Source of the DNA: Eutreptiella sp. 'Long Island Sound 2002'
Lineage: Eukaryota; Euglenozoa; Euglenophyceae; Eutreptiales; Eutreptiaceae
Direction of reading: 5' to 3'
DNA length: 64,000 nt
Assembly: GCA_964036045.1 (NCBI GenBank)
Contig: OZ038382.1
Span: 144,348,961-144,412,960 of the forward strand
Part shown: positions 52,163 through 63,933 of the stretch, piece after piece
Layout of the letters: each line of letters begins with the position of its first letter
Numbering within the stretch: position 1 is the stretch's first letter
The notes under the pieces: model-generated
The model's input: only the letters and a program-made list of their open reading frames with translations
The model's database searches: none
Told to the model about the DNA's origin: nothing
Position numbers and translations under genes: made by a program

Positions 52163-53311
52163 GGGCACCGCCCCGCCCGCTCACCAGCGTGAGGCACGGA
52201 TGTGGCACCATTGGGACCACCTCCACACAACCCGACCCGCTGCGCGCCCAAGCCTCTGATGTTCAGCTGCGGTGCGTGCCCCTGAAATGCCGGTGATGAC
52301 CAGTCCCCCATGATGTGTACTCCGAGGTCCCGAGGGAGCCCATGACGCATCAAGCGCACCCGTCGCATACGCTGATCAGGCAGATTACGGCCCGGGGGCG
52401 CCAAGAATGGGACTGCACACACCGCACTGTGTGCTCTCGACCCGCGAACCTCGCCACAGCATGACCAAGAGCCAGACGGTGCAAGGGACCCGCAAACCAC
52501 AGCAGTTTCCCTCCAGCATGCCCTTCCGATAGGGTACTCCCTTGAAGGGGCCGAATGGGATCGCCACAGCGAGGCGAAGCTCAACACAATGATACGCTCC
52601 CGGACGCTGGGACATTGGGCCCACCTCTTGAGTACGCCCGGAACACCGCCAAGGCGGGCCAGCGCATCGCGCTGCGAGGCGTGCCAACCCCCAAAGCCCT
52701 ACCGCCAGCCCCCCTCCCTCTGTTAGGACGAGGTCACACGCACAGTCCATGAAGGGGAACGCCGGGAGCCCCGCGAGCCACACACCCACTAAACAACCGA
52801 CCCCGCCGGCGACGCTCAGGAAAGCTACATCGGACAACCCTCCGCACGCGTAACCTACAGGAACGTTATCCCCTGGGACGCAGTAACGAAGACCAATTAG
52901 GCCAGGGACGTGGGGGCCACAAGCTCCACAAGGCCGCTGACCAGAGCAATACCGGCGCAACGTACCCTAAGGCCCTAAGACCCTAAGAAGCCGGCACGAC
53001 CCAGCCAGGGCTGCACGGCACAGGCGCACGGACACCAGGGGGGCACAAAGCGGTATGGGGGAGCAAAGAACCCAGGACTCCCGAGCACGGGAGGAACACG
53101 CCAGGGGGCACATAGCACCACGCGCACCAGGTGCCTGGAGACGTTCCACGGGAGCATGGGGGGACACCGACCGGGGGGGCATTGCCACCAATGGTGATTC
53201 AGGACTTTTCATCAATAATGTTTAAAATTCACACCGCCGGGGAGGTTAGATAGCAAGTATTTATGAGATTTGCAAATTATATGATTTCATTTACGAAATA
53301 ATGCCATTTTT
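52163..53311. other. GC-rich unassigned DNA
   Basis: Frames are partly open on both strands (for example minus 52141-52587 and 52385-52960), but none has a recognisable motif. It resembles in composition the segment on the other side of T1 (4846-5936) but I could not align them. The last 100 bases are AT-rich. Confidence 0.4.
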
Positions 53312-54454
53312 GGTGAAAAACATTGCCATTCTTCGATAGAATTTAATTTGTCCAGTTGGCGCCGTTTAAGATGCGGTGCGCATACGCTACGAGCGCATGA
53401 GGACAAGGGAGCGACGACGCCAACAGCGACCAAGCGCAGCAGGATAAGGAGTCGTGCATGCAACAAGGGCATGAGGGCAGGGGCACGCAGATTTGTGCTT
53501 TCTTGGCAGGGGCCGGCCGCAGCAAGAAGCGCCACGGTCGGCGTACACGGACCGCCACATACGACAGTAAAACCACCACCACACCCGGGGCCAGCCGACG
53601 CAGCCGCATGGGCAACCACCGGCTGCAACATGGCTGGCTCATCGATGAACACACCAACCACTAGGCAACTACCACAACCATACGCAAACCACACTGCTAC
53701 GGGAATCCGACAGCTAGCGCACGGCACATGAACTGACTACCAAGACCAAGGACTCACCAAAACAGGTGCGCCAACACCAGCCGCAGCACGACAGACCCGA
53801 CGGCGCACAAGCAGACCATACGGTGACTAGCACCACCAGGCACCAACTAAACTGCTACAGAAACAGGAACCCGACCACAAACAGACCACACGGAAACCGG
53901 CTGACTCCAAACCCGCCGGCCAAGCAAGGGTCGAAACGGAAATGGCGTCCCTAGGGTTGGCGACAGCATGTTGCGCCACGCCCGCCGACGACCACAACCA
54001 CGAACAGAACGACACACCGCAGCTTTACCATTCCCTACGTACCGGAAATTGCACAACACACCTAGCTGAGCCCTACTCAACACCCTTCTCAAGCGGTTCA
54101 ACCACCCTTATTGTATTCCAATCATACGGTGTATTTCAGATTTTCCCGGGTTTCAAATAGGGAGCCACCTCTGCGTTGCGCACCTACGACTTGTTTCTAC
54201 CCTGGCAACCCATGGAATCCTGAATACTGTGCAACTTGTATGAGTTTTTCAACCCCCTAGTGTATGCCTAGTTCAAGTCCCCGGTTGAACCACACGCCAC
54301 GCAAGCATTTTTTAGGACAATGAGAAATGGGATATTGTGTGTTGGTGCAAGCGTAGGAAAGAAGAAAATGGTAGTCATTCACACTATTGTTGAACTTACA
54401 GTCATCAGAGATCGAAAACCTTGGCACGAGCTTGTTTGTTTGGGCCAAAATGCA
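53312..54454 (+). repeat. R1 direct repeat, copy 1 (1143 bp)
   Basis: Aligned with 61867-63009 at a constant offset of 8555 from first to last base, with many substitutions but no net indel. It contains no convincing gene and ends GGGCCAAAATGCA. Function unknown. Confidence 0.92.
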
Positions 54455-55480
54455 ATCCACGGTGAGCTCAGAAGAGGCAACGAGGACGAGGACGTGGGGA
54501 TGCAGTGAAGCAGAGTGGAGGACGAGGCCGGGGAGCAGCGGAGAAGACAAGATGAGGACAAGGCCAAGGTGACGCAGTGAAGCACACACGTGGACGAGGA
54601 CGGGGGGAAGAGGTGGAGCAGCCGCGGGGACGAGGCCGAGGAGAAGCAGCGTAGCAGCGACGAGCAGGGGCCCAAGGAGATGCAGAGTAGGGGTGACCAA
54701 GACGAGGCCGAGCACAAGCAGCCAAGAGCAGACAAAGACAAGGAGGGCCCAGGACTGGATCATCCGGGGCAAAACTAGAAAGAGCGGCCCAAGCGAAACG
54801 ACCACAAAAGGCGAAGGAAGGAGACACGACACCCCCCGGACTGGAGCTTCTGGGGCGGAACAAGCAGCAGGGGCCGCCAGCCCCCGGACAGGATCAACTG
54901 ATGACAAGTGGCGGCCACACGCCCCGGACTGGATCGTCCGGGGTGGGCCAAGCAGCAGGCACTGCTGCCCCCCGGACTGGAGCATCCAGGGACCAGCGGC
55001 GGTGGACGCCCCCCGGACTGGAACATCCGGGGCGGAACAAGCAGCAGGCGCCACGGGGAGCCTCGGCAGTGGCCACGAGGACGAGGCTGTGGAGATGCAG
55101 CAAAGCAGAGTGGAGGACGAGGCCGGGGAGAAGCGGAAAAGAGAAGATGAGGACAAGGCCAAGGTGACGCAGTGATGCACACAAGTGGACGAGGACGGGG
55201 GGATGAGGTGGAGCAACCGCAGGGACGAGGCCGAGGAGAAGCAGTGGAGCAGCGACGAGGAGGAGCCCGAGGAGATGCAGAGCAGGGGTGACGAAGACGA
55301 GGCGGAGCACAAGCAGCCAAGAGCAGACAAAGACAAGGAGAGCCCAGGACTGGATCAATCGGGGGAAAACAAGAAGGAGCAGCCCAAGCGAAACGAGCAC
55401 AAAAGGCGGAGAAAGGAGACACAACACCCCCCGGACTGGATCATCCGGTGAAGCAGTGGGGTAAACAAGAGGCGGAGGCC
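54455..55480. repeat. Purine-rich region with dispersed CCCCGGA hairpin motifs
   Basis: GAGGACGAGG-type low-complexity sequence punctuated by eight copies of a motif around GGACTGGATCATCCGG (near 54753, 54838, 54887, 54924, 54975, 55017, 55349 and 55434). The better copies read CCCCGGA, 8-nt loop, TCCGGGG and would form a 7-bp hairpin. Confidence 0.75.
55401..55480 (+). repeat. 80-bp duplication left of the LINE-like element
   Basis: AAAAGGCGGAG to GAGGCGGAGGCC, repeated with a few mismatches at 59723-59802. It could be a long target duplication or a pre-existing repeat unit. Confidence 0.75.
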
Positions 55481-55489
55481 ATAGTGAAG

Positions 55490-57622
55490 CTGAGATCCTT
55501 CTGTCTCAGCCCCCACTCCCCCCTTGCATTGTTCGGAAGCTTTCTAGTGACGAAAAGCAACAATTCTCCAAAAGCGTACAGCTCATCTCCGACTGGTGCC
55601 GGGACCTCCAGGACGCCCTTGCCAGGGCCCCATTGGACGAGATCAACGCCGCCACTGATTCTCTCCTTATGCAGGTTCGGTCTGCGTACCACAAAATCAC
55701 ACGTCCCAAACCGCAGCGCAAGGACCAAGATGGCTACGGCAAGCTCAGGAAATTATTACGCTCGCCCCCGCCTCCTTCTTCCCCGGCATTTTCCGAGCAC
55801 ATTGCGGAAGTTCAGTCCGTGGTAAACACCTTACGGTCCTCGTACAAAACCAAAGCGAAGAGAAAGCAACACAGCAGTTTGGTCCGGGGGGTCCAGATGA
55901 AAAGCACTGTTGCTCGCACCCTCTGCCCTAAAGACCTAGAGCCTCTCGTTGTCAGAGATCCAGCTACCAAAGAGCTTCTGAGTGACCCGGCAGATGTAGC
56001 TAACGTTTACGGGGACACCCTGCTTCATCTCTGAGGGCATCCAGATTACGCCTGCCCCCAGGACTTCGTCAAAGAGGTCCTGTCCCACTCGCCCGTATGC
56101 CCCGTTTCTGCAAAGAACGACCACACACCACCTGTGAACTGGCAGGAATTCCTGAACCACTTAAAACACAGTGAGCCGTCAAAAGCCGGGGGACCGGACA
56201 AAACAAACAACTACATCCTGGCCCTCTGTCCGGAACCCATCCAGCGTTGTTTCCACTCCATTCTGAACCGCTTCCTCCATTCACCGCTGCCGCCGCACTG
56301 GCTATGCGCGAAAATATGTTTACTTTATGAAAAAGGCGACCATTTCTCCCCCTCAAACTACCGTCCTATTGCCCTCTTAAACTGTATTTACAAACTCTTG
56401 GCCACTTTTGCCTGCAAACACCTGCGCGCTCAGGCTTTTGCACAGGACATCCTTTCAGAAATCCAGCACGGTGGCCTTCCCGGCCAGCAATGCGCTGATC
56501 ATCTGTATCATCTCAAAGCCCTTTATGCAAAATCGAAGAAGAGCTACTCGCTGTTCATCGATTTCAATAAAGCCTTTAATTCGGTGCCCCATGACACACT
56601 CTGGACCGTCCTCGAACGGGCAAATTTTTCTACTTCCACAATTTCTTTCATAAAGCAACTATACTCCTTCCCTCAAGACAGCCCCATCATCAATGGCCGC
56701 ATTCCCCACGCTTACCTCCAAACCAGAGGCCTCCGACAAGGATGTCCCCTCTCCCCCCTACTCTTCATTCTCTATCTCAACTCCCTCTTCCACCATTTTA
56801 TTTGCCACTGTGCCCCCCCCCCCGGGCAAATGCCCGCACTAGCCACCACGCTTACATGGACGACATCCTGATCAAAAGTGAGGACGTCGTCTACATCCAA
56901 AACAGTCTCCACTACTTTGATGGGCCAGCCAGGGACTGGGGTCTGGACATGAATGTGTCTAAAACCAAAGTCCACGCCAATGGTACAGCCCCCCAAAAAG
57001 AGTTTCTGACACCCAGGGGCTCCGAACTCCTCACGTACAACAAAAAACGGGTCACCCGCACACATGCTATGAATACCTGGGGGTTTATCTTTTTACTTGC
57101 CACCAAGCAAGGGGCCTGTTTCACATGCTCAAGGCAGAGATCCAGAGTTTTTTTGCCCGGCTCTCTCCCTTGCCTCTTACACTTAGTGAGAAGGTCCGCC
57201 TGATGAACCATCAGCTGGTCCTAGCGCTCGCCTACCGCTTAATCACCCACTCTCTTTCCCCCAACCAGCTCGAAAAGCTTCAGTCACTCATCTGGGCGGG
57301 AGTTGCGTCTCGAAGCATCACACGTCTAGTCTCCCCCAAAGACTGCTTCGCGGTTCGCCCAAAGGGACAGTTGGGTATGAAATTTGTACCGCACAGCGTC
57401 CACGTTGCCACTGTGAACTATGGATTACGGGCCCTTTGCGGCCTCGCCCCAAATTCAGTTCGCCCCCTGTACGTCCAGTCTTTACTCAGCCCGAACCAGA
57501 GGGCCTCGGATCCGGTGCAAAACTCTTTTATGGACTCCATCCATGCCCTAGGAATATCTTTCCACAGCATAGGCCCGTGGAGACCCACTGCTATTCGGGA
57601 TCTATGCGTGGTACCCGGCTAA
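55490..57622 (+). pseudogene. LINE-like reverse transcriptase (broken)
   Basis: Open from about 55,490 in the frame containing IVRKLSSDEKQQFSKSVQLI. An in-frame TGA lies at 56032-56034. RT motifs follow in order: AGGPDKTNNYILALCP, SNYRPIALLN, LFIDFNKAFNSVPHDTLW (motif A), LRQGCPLSPLLF (motif B). A long C run near 56810-56822 shifts the frame before HAYMDDILIKS (motif C, YMDD). Another shift near 57,070 leads to AEIQSFFARLSPLPLTLSEK and the connection/thumb region up to a TAA at 57620. The enzyme would copy the element's RNA at a nicked target; this copy cannot encode it. The assignment to LINEs rests on the motif pattern. Confidence 0.85.
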
Positions 57623-58365
57623 CCGTTAGGTTCAAATCAGGACAGGCCACAGGAAGAGTGACCGAGGCCACTCCCAAATGGGCAAACGTCTCGTTCCAGG
57701 ACGGGGTCTACTCGGTGGATACCCACACGTCCTACACCATGCACATGCCATGCCACGCCGTCATGGATTACTCCTGCCCCTCTCACCTCCAGCTAGTCCC
57801 TGAATTTTTGCGCCCTCAAGAGACCATCCCCGAACCCCCAGCGCCACCGCACAACGCGCACGCAAGGGGGATCAGCCAACATGGCCATCTCTTTGCTCTG
57901 CAGGCACAACACTACCTAGAGAAGAAGTCTCTCGACGAGCGGGGATGCCACGATGCCGCGGAAGCACTAACCAGGCCGCCGGCCCCCGGCCTACAGCGTG
58001 TGTGGCTCTATTCCGATGGTTCCTCCGGTGAGTCCGGCCATGCGGCCGCCGTCACAGCCTTTCTGCCCGACGGCACAACCAGAGTCCTGTACCTATTCTC
58101 ACCGCATCCCTCTTCCTTGGGTTCGTCGTTCTGGGGGGCGGTAGCAGCCATTCGCTGGATCCACAGGGAACTTTCCCAATACGAAGTATGTTTGTTGACT
58201 GACAATGAACAGGTGGTGTCCACCCTTCAAAAATGCCAAGTCTATAGGCCCAGCCCGTTCCAAAACGACACATGGACCGTCACCGTACACAGCGCCCTAC
58301 CTCTCATCACCAACCCCCTCCACATCATGTGGATTAAAGGTCAGGCAAATTTTATTGGCAACTAA
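57610..58365 (+). pseudogene. LINE-like RNase H domain
   Basis: In the frame from 57606, residues about 130-255 contain VWLYSDGSSGESGHAAAVTA, then WGAVAAIRWIH, LLTDNEQVVSTL and MWIKGQANFIGN, the ordered pattern of a type I RNase H with D, D and a late GN...D. An in-frame TAA (58363-58365) interrupts before ICDHFSKLAAH, which would hold the last acidic residue. Confidence 0.75.
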
Positions 58366-58571
58366 ATCTGCGACCATTTCTCTAAATTGGCAGCTCACAG
58401 CCTGATTTTTACCCCAGACCTCCTCCCCTGGGTTCAGTGTCGGTACACCACCTGCCTGTCCTCCACAAGGTTAAGGCGCAGCAATTCCGCCACCTACTGC
58501 CGCAGCATTCCCAAAACAACATAGCGGTCGGCCCCAGCTTCCACCTGTACAATAAAGCTTCCTAGTTTTCG

Positions 58572-59204
58572 TTGCTTTTTTTCAAACTGGCGTCCGGGTG
58601 CTACAATGTGCACGGGTACCAGTGGAACAATATACTTCACGACTACGACTGTTCCAAGTGCAGACAACACCATCCCTTCGACCCTCTATCCTGCCTGGCC
58701 TTCTGCAAAGCGTTAGACCAGCACGTCCAGGCATACGTCTCTTCCTGGGGGCCCCTTTTCAGCCCCATTGTCCTGCACTGGTGGCTCTCTGGACCCTCAA
58801 AGGCTGACCGCAGGAATTTCATGAGAACTCTGGTGCCTAAGTCCCTATGGTCCTGCATCTCCCAGCCAATCCCGGGCTCCACTCGCGCCGGGCACAAGGC
58901 CATGCTTGGCCTAGCCCTAGAGGAACGCGTAAAGCACCTGGACAAGGCTGTCCACCAAACACATGACTGGCTGTGTTCGAATCCTCTCCCTTGGGACCCA
59001 ATACTTTGGGCGCATCCCCCCGACCCTCTCAACCCCTTCTCGGTTTCGCACGGTGCGTTCAGTACCTCCGTCCAAATGCCCCCTCAGACCCGCCCCGCAT
59101 ACCAGCACCGCCCACCTCTCCCCAAACACGGCTTAAAAAAACCGTCCAAGCCAGCGTCAGCCAAAGCACAACCAGCCACTCGTCTCGCGCCTAAAAACTC
59201 CTAA
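58572..59204 (+). pseudogene. LINE-like element, C-terminal segment
   Basis: 210 open codons in another frame. WNNILHDYDCSKCRQHHPFD may be a zinc-binding motif. The end is K/P/A-rich. It probably continued the polyprotein after RNase H. No catalytic motif recognised. Confidence 0.5.
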
Positions 59205-59722
59205 CGCCCATCCAGCCGCGCATCCGCACCACGCCCCCCCCCCCCCTCGGCCGTTCCCCGCCCTCCTCAGCACTCACGCCCACGGCAACCACAAAAACGC
59301 CATCGATCATCACAAACCCATCAGACCACAATCGTTTGGGCGCCCCCAAAGCGCGCCAAGACCACTCCCCCTCTCCCACCCCCACGCTCCAAGGCACGCT
59401 ACCGTCAAACACGCCTACCTCTCCCCTCTAGGCCCACCGCTACTAGGTGCCCAGGTCCATCTGCCCCTGCCCCCCCCCCCTCCAGCGCCTCCCGGGACAT
59501 CCGAAATTTTTTCCGCCCATCCAGCGACTTTCTGTCCCCTCCTCTCGACCCCTTCAGCCCTCTGCCCCTTCCAGAACCCCCCCCCTCCCCCCCAGGGTAA
59601 CTCAGCATTCATCTAACCTTACCATCAGAGCAACCGTGTACATATCATAATATGTTGTTGTAAATACTTTCGTTTGGGGACGTCAGCCCCGGAACAAGTT
59701 GATGCGGTTAAGAACATTCAAA
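59205..59722. other. C-rich 3' region of LINE-like element
   Basis: Runs of C up to about 13 residues and no coding motif; ends near the 80-bp duplication. Confidence 0.55.
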
Positions 59723-60190
59723 AAAAGGCGGAGGAAGGAGACACGACACCCCACGGACTGGATCATCCGGTGAAGCAGTGGCATAAACAAGAGGCGGAGG
59801 CCGAGGTGAAGGTGAGCAGCAGCCACGAGGACGAGGACATGGAGAAGCAGTGCGGCAGCCAAGAGGAGGAGCCCGTGGTGATGCAGCGATGCGAAGACCC
59901 GGACGAGGCCGAGGTAATGCAGCGAAGCGGAGACGAGGCCAAGAAGTGCCAAGGACTGGATCATCCGGGGCAAAGCAAGAAGGAATGGCCGAAGCACGAC
60001 GCGAGCAAAAACTGGTGAAAAAAGACCAGATGCCCCGGACTGGATCATCCGGAGCGGAACAAGCAGCAGGAGCCGCCGTCCCCTGGACTGGATCATCGGG
60101 GGACAAGTGGCGGCCTGGCGCCCCGGACAGGATAATCCGGGGCTGGCAGCCTGTCCGCACCAGAGCAGGGCTCAACAGGCCGCGCTGAGG
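59723..60190. repeat. 80-bp duplication and further hairpin motifs
   Basis: Starts with the right copy of the 80-bp duplication, then hairpin motifs near 59757, 59953, 60037, 60084 and 60125 in purine-rich DNA, continuing the block interrupted by the LINE-like element. Confidence 0.75.
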
Positions 60191-61843
60191 CGGGCCCCCG
60201 ACCGGGTATAGCAGTCCAGACGTGAGTGCTGGTAGCTACACCTCTCCGCACCCCCACCATGCATGAGACTCTCGTACCGCAGGTGGGATCAGTAGGGTGA
60301 AGAGGTGCACCTGAAGCCGCCCACCCAGCTAAACCAAGGGCGGAGACACACGCACAACAAAGAGGGCATCAACATGGACACCACGACGCAGGCGGGGCAC
60401 GACAGTGGAGCACTCCATCCAACCAAGCCCTAGCAGGGGTACGTGTGGTGGCGTCCCTGCTAGGCCACAGCCGCCAACCAAAAAAAAAACACAACACGCG
60501 CTGTGTTCTTGTGCACAAACGCAGGTGGAACACATTAGCTGCCCACCCGGCATGACCCAGGGCGCAGATCACACACACAGCAGCACGCCCGAGCCAGGTA
60601 TTGGGGGAACAGCAGAAAGAAGGACCCTCGACAATGAGTGGCGAGGGACAAACATCAGAAGGGCAATGTGCCATAGGAGGTATGCAAGACGACGTCCAGG
60701 ACGGTAAGAGAGCAGGCGGTGCAAGCATACGGAACACAGAACACAACTCCCCTCCAAGCCCTAGTGGGGGTACGTGTAGTGGCGTCCCTGCTAGGCCACA
60801 GCCGCCTGGACACGCTGTGTTCTCGTGCCAAAACATAGGTGGGCCAAAGGTGCCATGACAAGGGAAAAGTGGCCAGACAATCCGGGCAGGAACGGGCGGA
60901 GGAGAATGCGCCGAGTGCGCGATGGAAGGGGAGTGGATAGGAGCGACCCGTGCGAGGAGCAGGAAACGGTCCCCGGATGGATGAGGGTCCTGTGGGCCCG
61001 CGCCACGGGGTTGCTGGCGGGCCGGAGGGGTATAAACACGGGATGAGGGATGGGATGGGGGCACGGAGCTAGGACAGGGGTGTGGCACGGGCCATACAAC
61101 GGCCCCATGGGAACGGAAATCCACGGGACGCGGGGATTGCGCCGGTGTCCGTATGGGGCGAAGGGGAACGGGACATGGGATGGGAAGGGAGGCCAAAAGC
61201 GCCAAGCAACAGCCCCGTGGGATTGGGAAACCACTCGCCATGGAGTGGTGAACCATGGGCCAACCATGGGAGCCTGGCCACGGGAAGTCGGGAAAATGCC
61301 CTGAACTCCGGGACGGACGTGGGGTGTCCGCAAGGGTGAGGGTTGACCCTGAGGTCCCTGCGTCAATGGCCTAAGTACACGTAGGTTCACGCGTGAGCGA
61401 AGCCTAGGGGAACGTGGCAAGGGTCGCCCCCTGGCCTCCAGCCGCGGATGGACGACACCCAAGTGCATCCGGGAGCCGAGTGGGTACTCCAACCCGTGAG
61501 GGATGGGGAGTGGTGGAATGTGGTTGACAGAGAGAAATGCTCCGCTGTCGGCGAGGGCTATCCACAGGAAACCCGCCTGCAGGCGCCCGAAAGGCTGTGC
61601 TAGGGGGGGAAGGCCCGAGGATCCTTTGATGGGTGACCGGAAGGAGCTGAGACCGTGAGGGCAGCGGCTGAAGGACACCTACCGCCGGTCATGCCCCAAG
61701 GGAACCTCGTTGAAGTTCCTGGCCGTGAGGTGAGACAGGGTTCGCCAGGGGAACTGATGGTGGAGAGCTCTCCTTCCCGCCAGAGGCGGCCACCATGTAA
61801 AACAAGCAAGGAGATGTCAGATGAGGCTGCGGACGCGGCCGCC
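60191..61843. other. GC-rich unassigned DNA with a duplicated hairpin segment
   Basis: No supported gene. A segment of about 60 bases near 60417-60477 (CCTAGCAGGG, 16-nt loop, CCCTGCTAGG) recurs at about 60749-60807 in weaker form. The rest is unassigned; long minus-strand frames (60369-61256, 60791-61678) have no recognisable motif and atypical composition. Confidence 0.45.
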
Positions 61844-61866
61844 CTTACCTTACCTTACCTTACCTT
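61844..61866. repeat. (CTTAC)n microsatellite at the edge of R1
   Basis: CTTACCTTACC repeats directly precede the second R1 copy. Confidence 0.85.
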
Positions 61867-63009
61867 GGTAAAAAACATTGCCATTCTTCGATAGAATTTA
61901 ATTTGTCCAGTTGGCGCCGTTTAAGATGCGGTGTGCATACGCTACGAGCGCATGAGGACAAGGGAGCGACGACGCCAACAGAGACCAAGCGCAGCGGGAT
62001 AAGGAGTCGTGCATGCGGTGAGGGCATGAGGGCAGGGGCAGGCAGATTTGTGCCTTCTTGGCAGGGGCCGGCCGCAGCAACAAGTGCCACGGTCACCGTA
62101 CATGGACCGCCAGGTACGACGGTAAAACCACCACCACACCCGGGGCCAGCCGACGCAGCCGCATGGGCAACCACCGGCTGCAACGTGGCTGGCTCATCGA
62201 TGAACACACCAACCACCAGGCGACTACCACAACCATACCCAAACCACACTGCTACGGGAACCCAACAGCTAGCGCACGGCACATGAACTGACTACCAACA
62301 CCAAGGACTCACCAAAACAGACGCGCCGACACCAGCCGCAGCACGACAGACGCAACGGCGCACAAGCCGACCATGCGGTTAATAGCACCACCAGGCACCA
62401 ACTAAACTGCTACAGAAACAGCAACCAGACCACAAACAGACCACACGGAAACCGGCCAACTCCAAACCCGCCGGCCAAGCAAGGGTCGAAACGGGAATGG
62501 TGTCGCTAGGGTTGGTGACAGCATGGTGCGCCACACCCGCCGACGACCACAACCACAAACAGAACGACACACCGCAGCTTTACCATTCCCTACGTACCGG
62601 AAATTGCACACCACACCTAGCTGAACCCTACTCAAGACCCTTCTCAAGCGGTCCAACCGCCCTTATTGTATTCCAATCATACGGTGCATTTCAGATTTTC
62701 CCGGGTTTGAAATAGGGTGCCACCTCTGCGTTGCGCACCTACGACTTGTTTCTACCCTGGCAACCCATGGAATCCTGAATACTGTGCAACTTGCATGAGT
62801 TTTTCAACCGCCTAGTGTATGCCTAGTTCAAGACCCCGGTTGAACCACACGCCACGCAAGCATTTTTTAGGACGATGAGAAACATGATATTGTGTGATGG
62901 TGCAAGCATAGGAAAGAAGAAAATGGTAGTCATTCACACTATTCTTGAACTTACAGTTGTCGGAGATCGAAAATGTTGGCACGAGCATGTTTGTTTGGGC
63001 CAAAATGCA
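61867..63009 (+). repeat. R1 direct repeat, copy 2 (1143 bp)
   Basis: Partner of 53312-54454. Ends GGGCCAAAATGCA before unrelated sequence. Confidence 0.92.
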
Positions 63010-63849
63010 TGATTTTGTTGGCACGCGCTACCATCGGTTCAACCGGGTCATTTTCGGCGGTTGAACCTGGTTAAAACGGTTGAACCGCGGTTGAACCACC
63101 TAGCGCGCAGCATGGAGCGTAGCGCGCATGAAGGGCCAAAAGCAACAGAAAATGCGCACTAATGAAGAAAATGTGTTCACAACGGAAGGTTCAACTCATG
63201 GATACGGCGTTGCAAGACGGCGGGCACATTGTCCCATGCCACACCTGTATACATCACAGTGGCATACCGCTTTCCGCGCCACGGTACTGGACAATGAGGG
63301 CGCCAGGCATTGAATATGACACCATCGCGCGGATCCGCATTGTGATCCACTACAGGACCCCTATCATACAACACACTCCCTTCTCGTGTGGCCCCATGAG
63401 CATGGATTCGCCCCCCCCGTCCAAAATTCCCCCTCTCAACGTCGCCGTGACACAACTCCGCAGTAAGTGCGAAGTCATCCCCAAGGTGAACGTGCAACGT
63501 CGTGGGGCAGTGGCTGTCCCGATGCACGATTGCGATGGCGGTCCATGAGATGCCGGGGAATATTCTCCTTAGATATGTATTGAGAGGCTTTACAAAACCG
63601 GCATTGCGCCCCGTGGTGGCGCAAAGGCCGATGGTGGTGCGGAATGCGGGATACCCACGCACCGCCCCAAAAAGTTGTTGGCGGTAACGCGTCCCATGCT
63701 TCTCCCTTGTCAACCAGCCCTTTAGGTTCCCTGTAGCGCTGGCGAGTCATCCGGGATCCCAAAGGTGTTTGGTCCCTTGCGTGGGCACCAACATAGCGGC
63801 ACGTGATGAGTTTGCAACGTCCCCACTCGGCATTGGCTTGGCGTCAGCG
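63010..63849. other. Unassigned DNA with GGTTGAACC motifs
   Basis: GGTTCAACC/GGTTGAACC recurs at about 63031, 63056, 63079 and 63091 and again at 63981. A 178-codon minus-strand frame (63177-63713) has a protein-like composition (HRDSHCPTTLHVHLGDDF) but no recognised family, so I leave it uncalled. Confidence 0.4.
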
Positions 63850-63933
63850 TCCCCACTTGTTGTCTTCTCCCCACTCGTTGTATTCTCCCCACTCGTTGTA
63901 TTGTCTCCACTCGTAGTGTTGTCCCCACTTTCG
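63850..63933. repeat. 18-bp minisatellite (about 4.7 units)
   Basis: Units TCCCCACTCGTTGTATTC start at 63850, 63868, 63886, 63904 and 63922 with a few substitutions. Confidence 0.92.

Larger units (their letters stand above)
55481..59722 (+). mobile_element. Decayed LINE-like non-LTR retrotransposon
   Basis: A reverse transcriptase then an RNase H in LINE order, without LTRs. No apurinic endonuclease is seen upstream, so it is probably 5' truncated. Frameshifts and stops are numerous. The 3' region (59.2-59.7 kb) is C-rich and ends near CAAAAAAAGG. Confidence 0.8.

Noticed and set aside
60369-61678. Two minus-strand 295-codon frames as genes
   Set aside because: Proline/serine/histidine-rich peptides without motifs in GC-rich repetitive DNA; parts of both overlap the duplicated hairpin segment.
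53312-63009. R1 repeats as LTRs of a further retrotransposon
   Set aside because: No primer binding site after either end, no polypurine tract, no gag or pol between them except the LINE-like insert, and no matching target duplication.
63177-63713. 178-codon minus-strand frame as a host gene
   Set aside because: No recognised family and no supporting signals; left as unassigned although the composition is protein-like.
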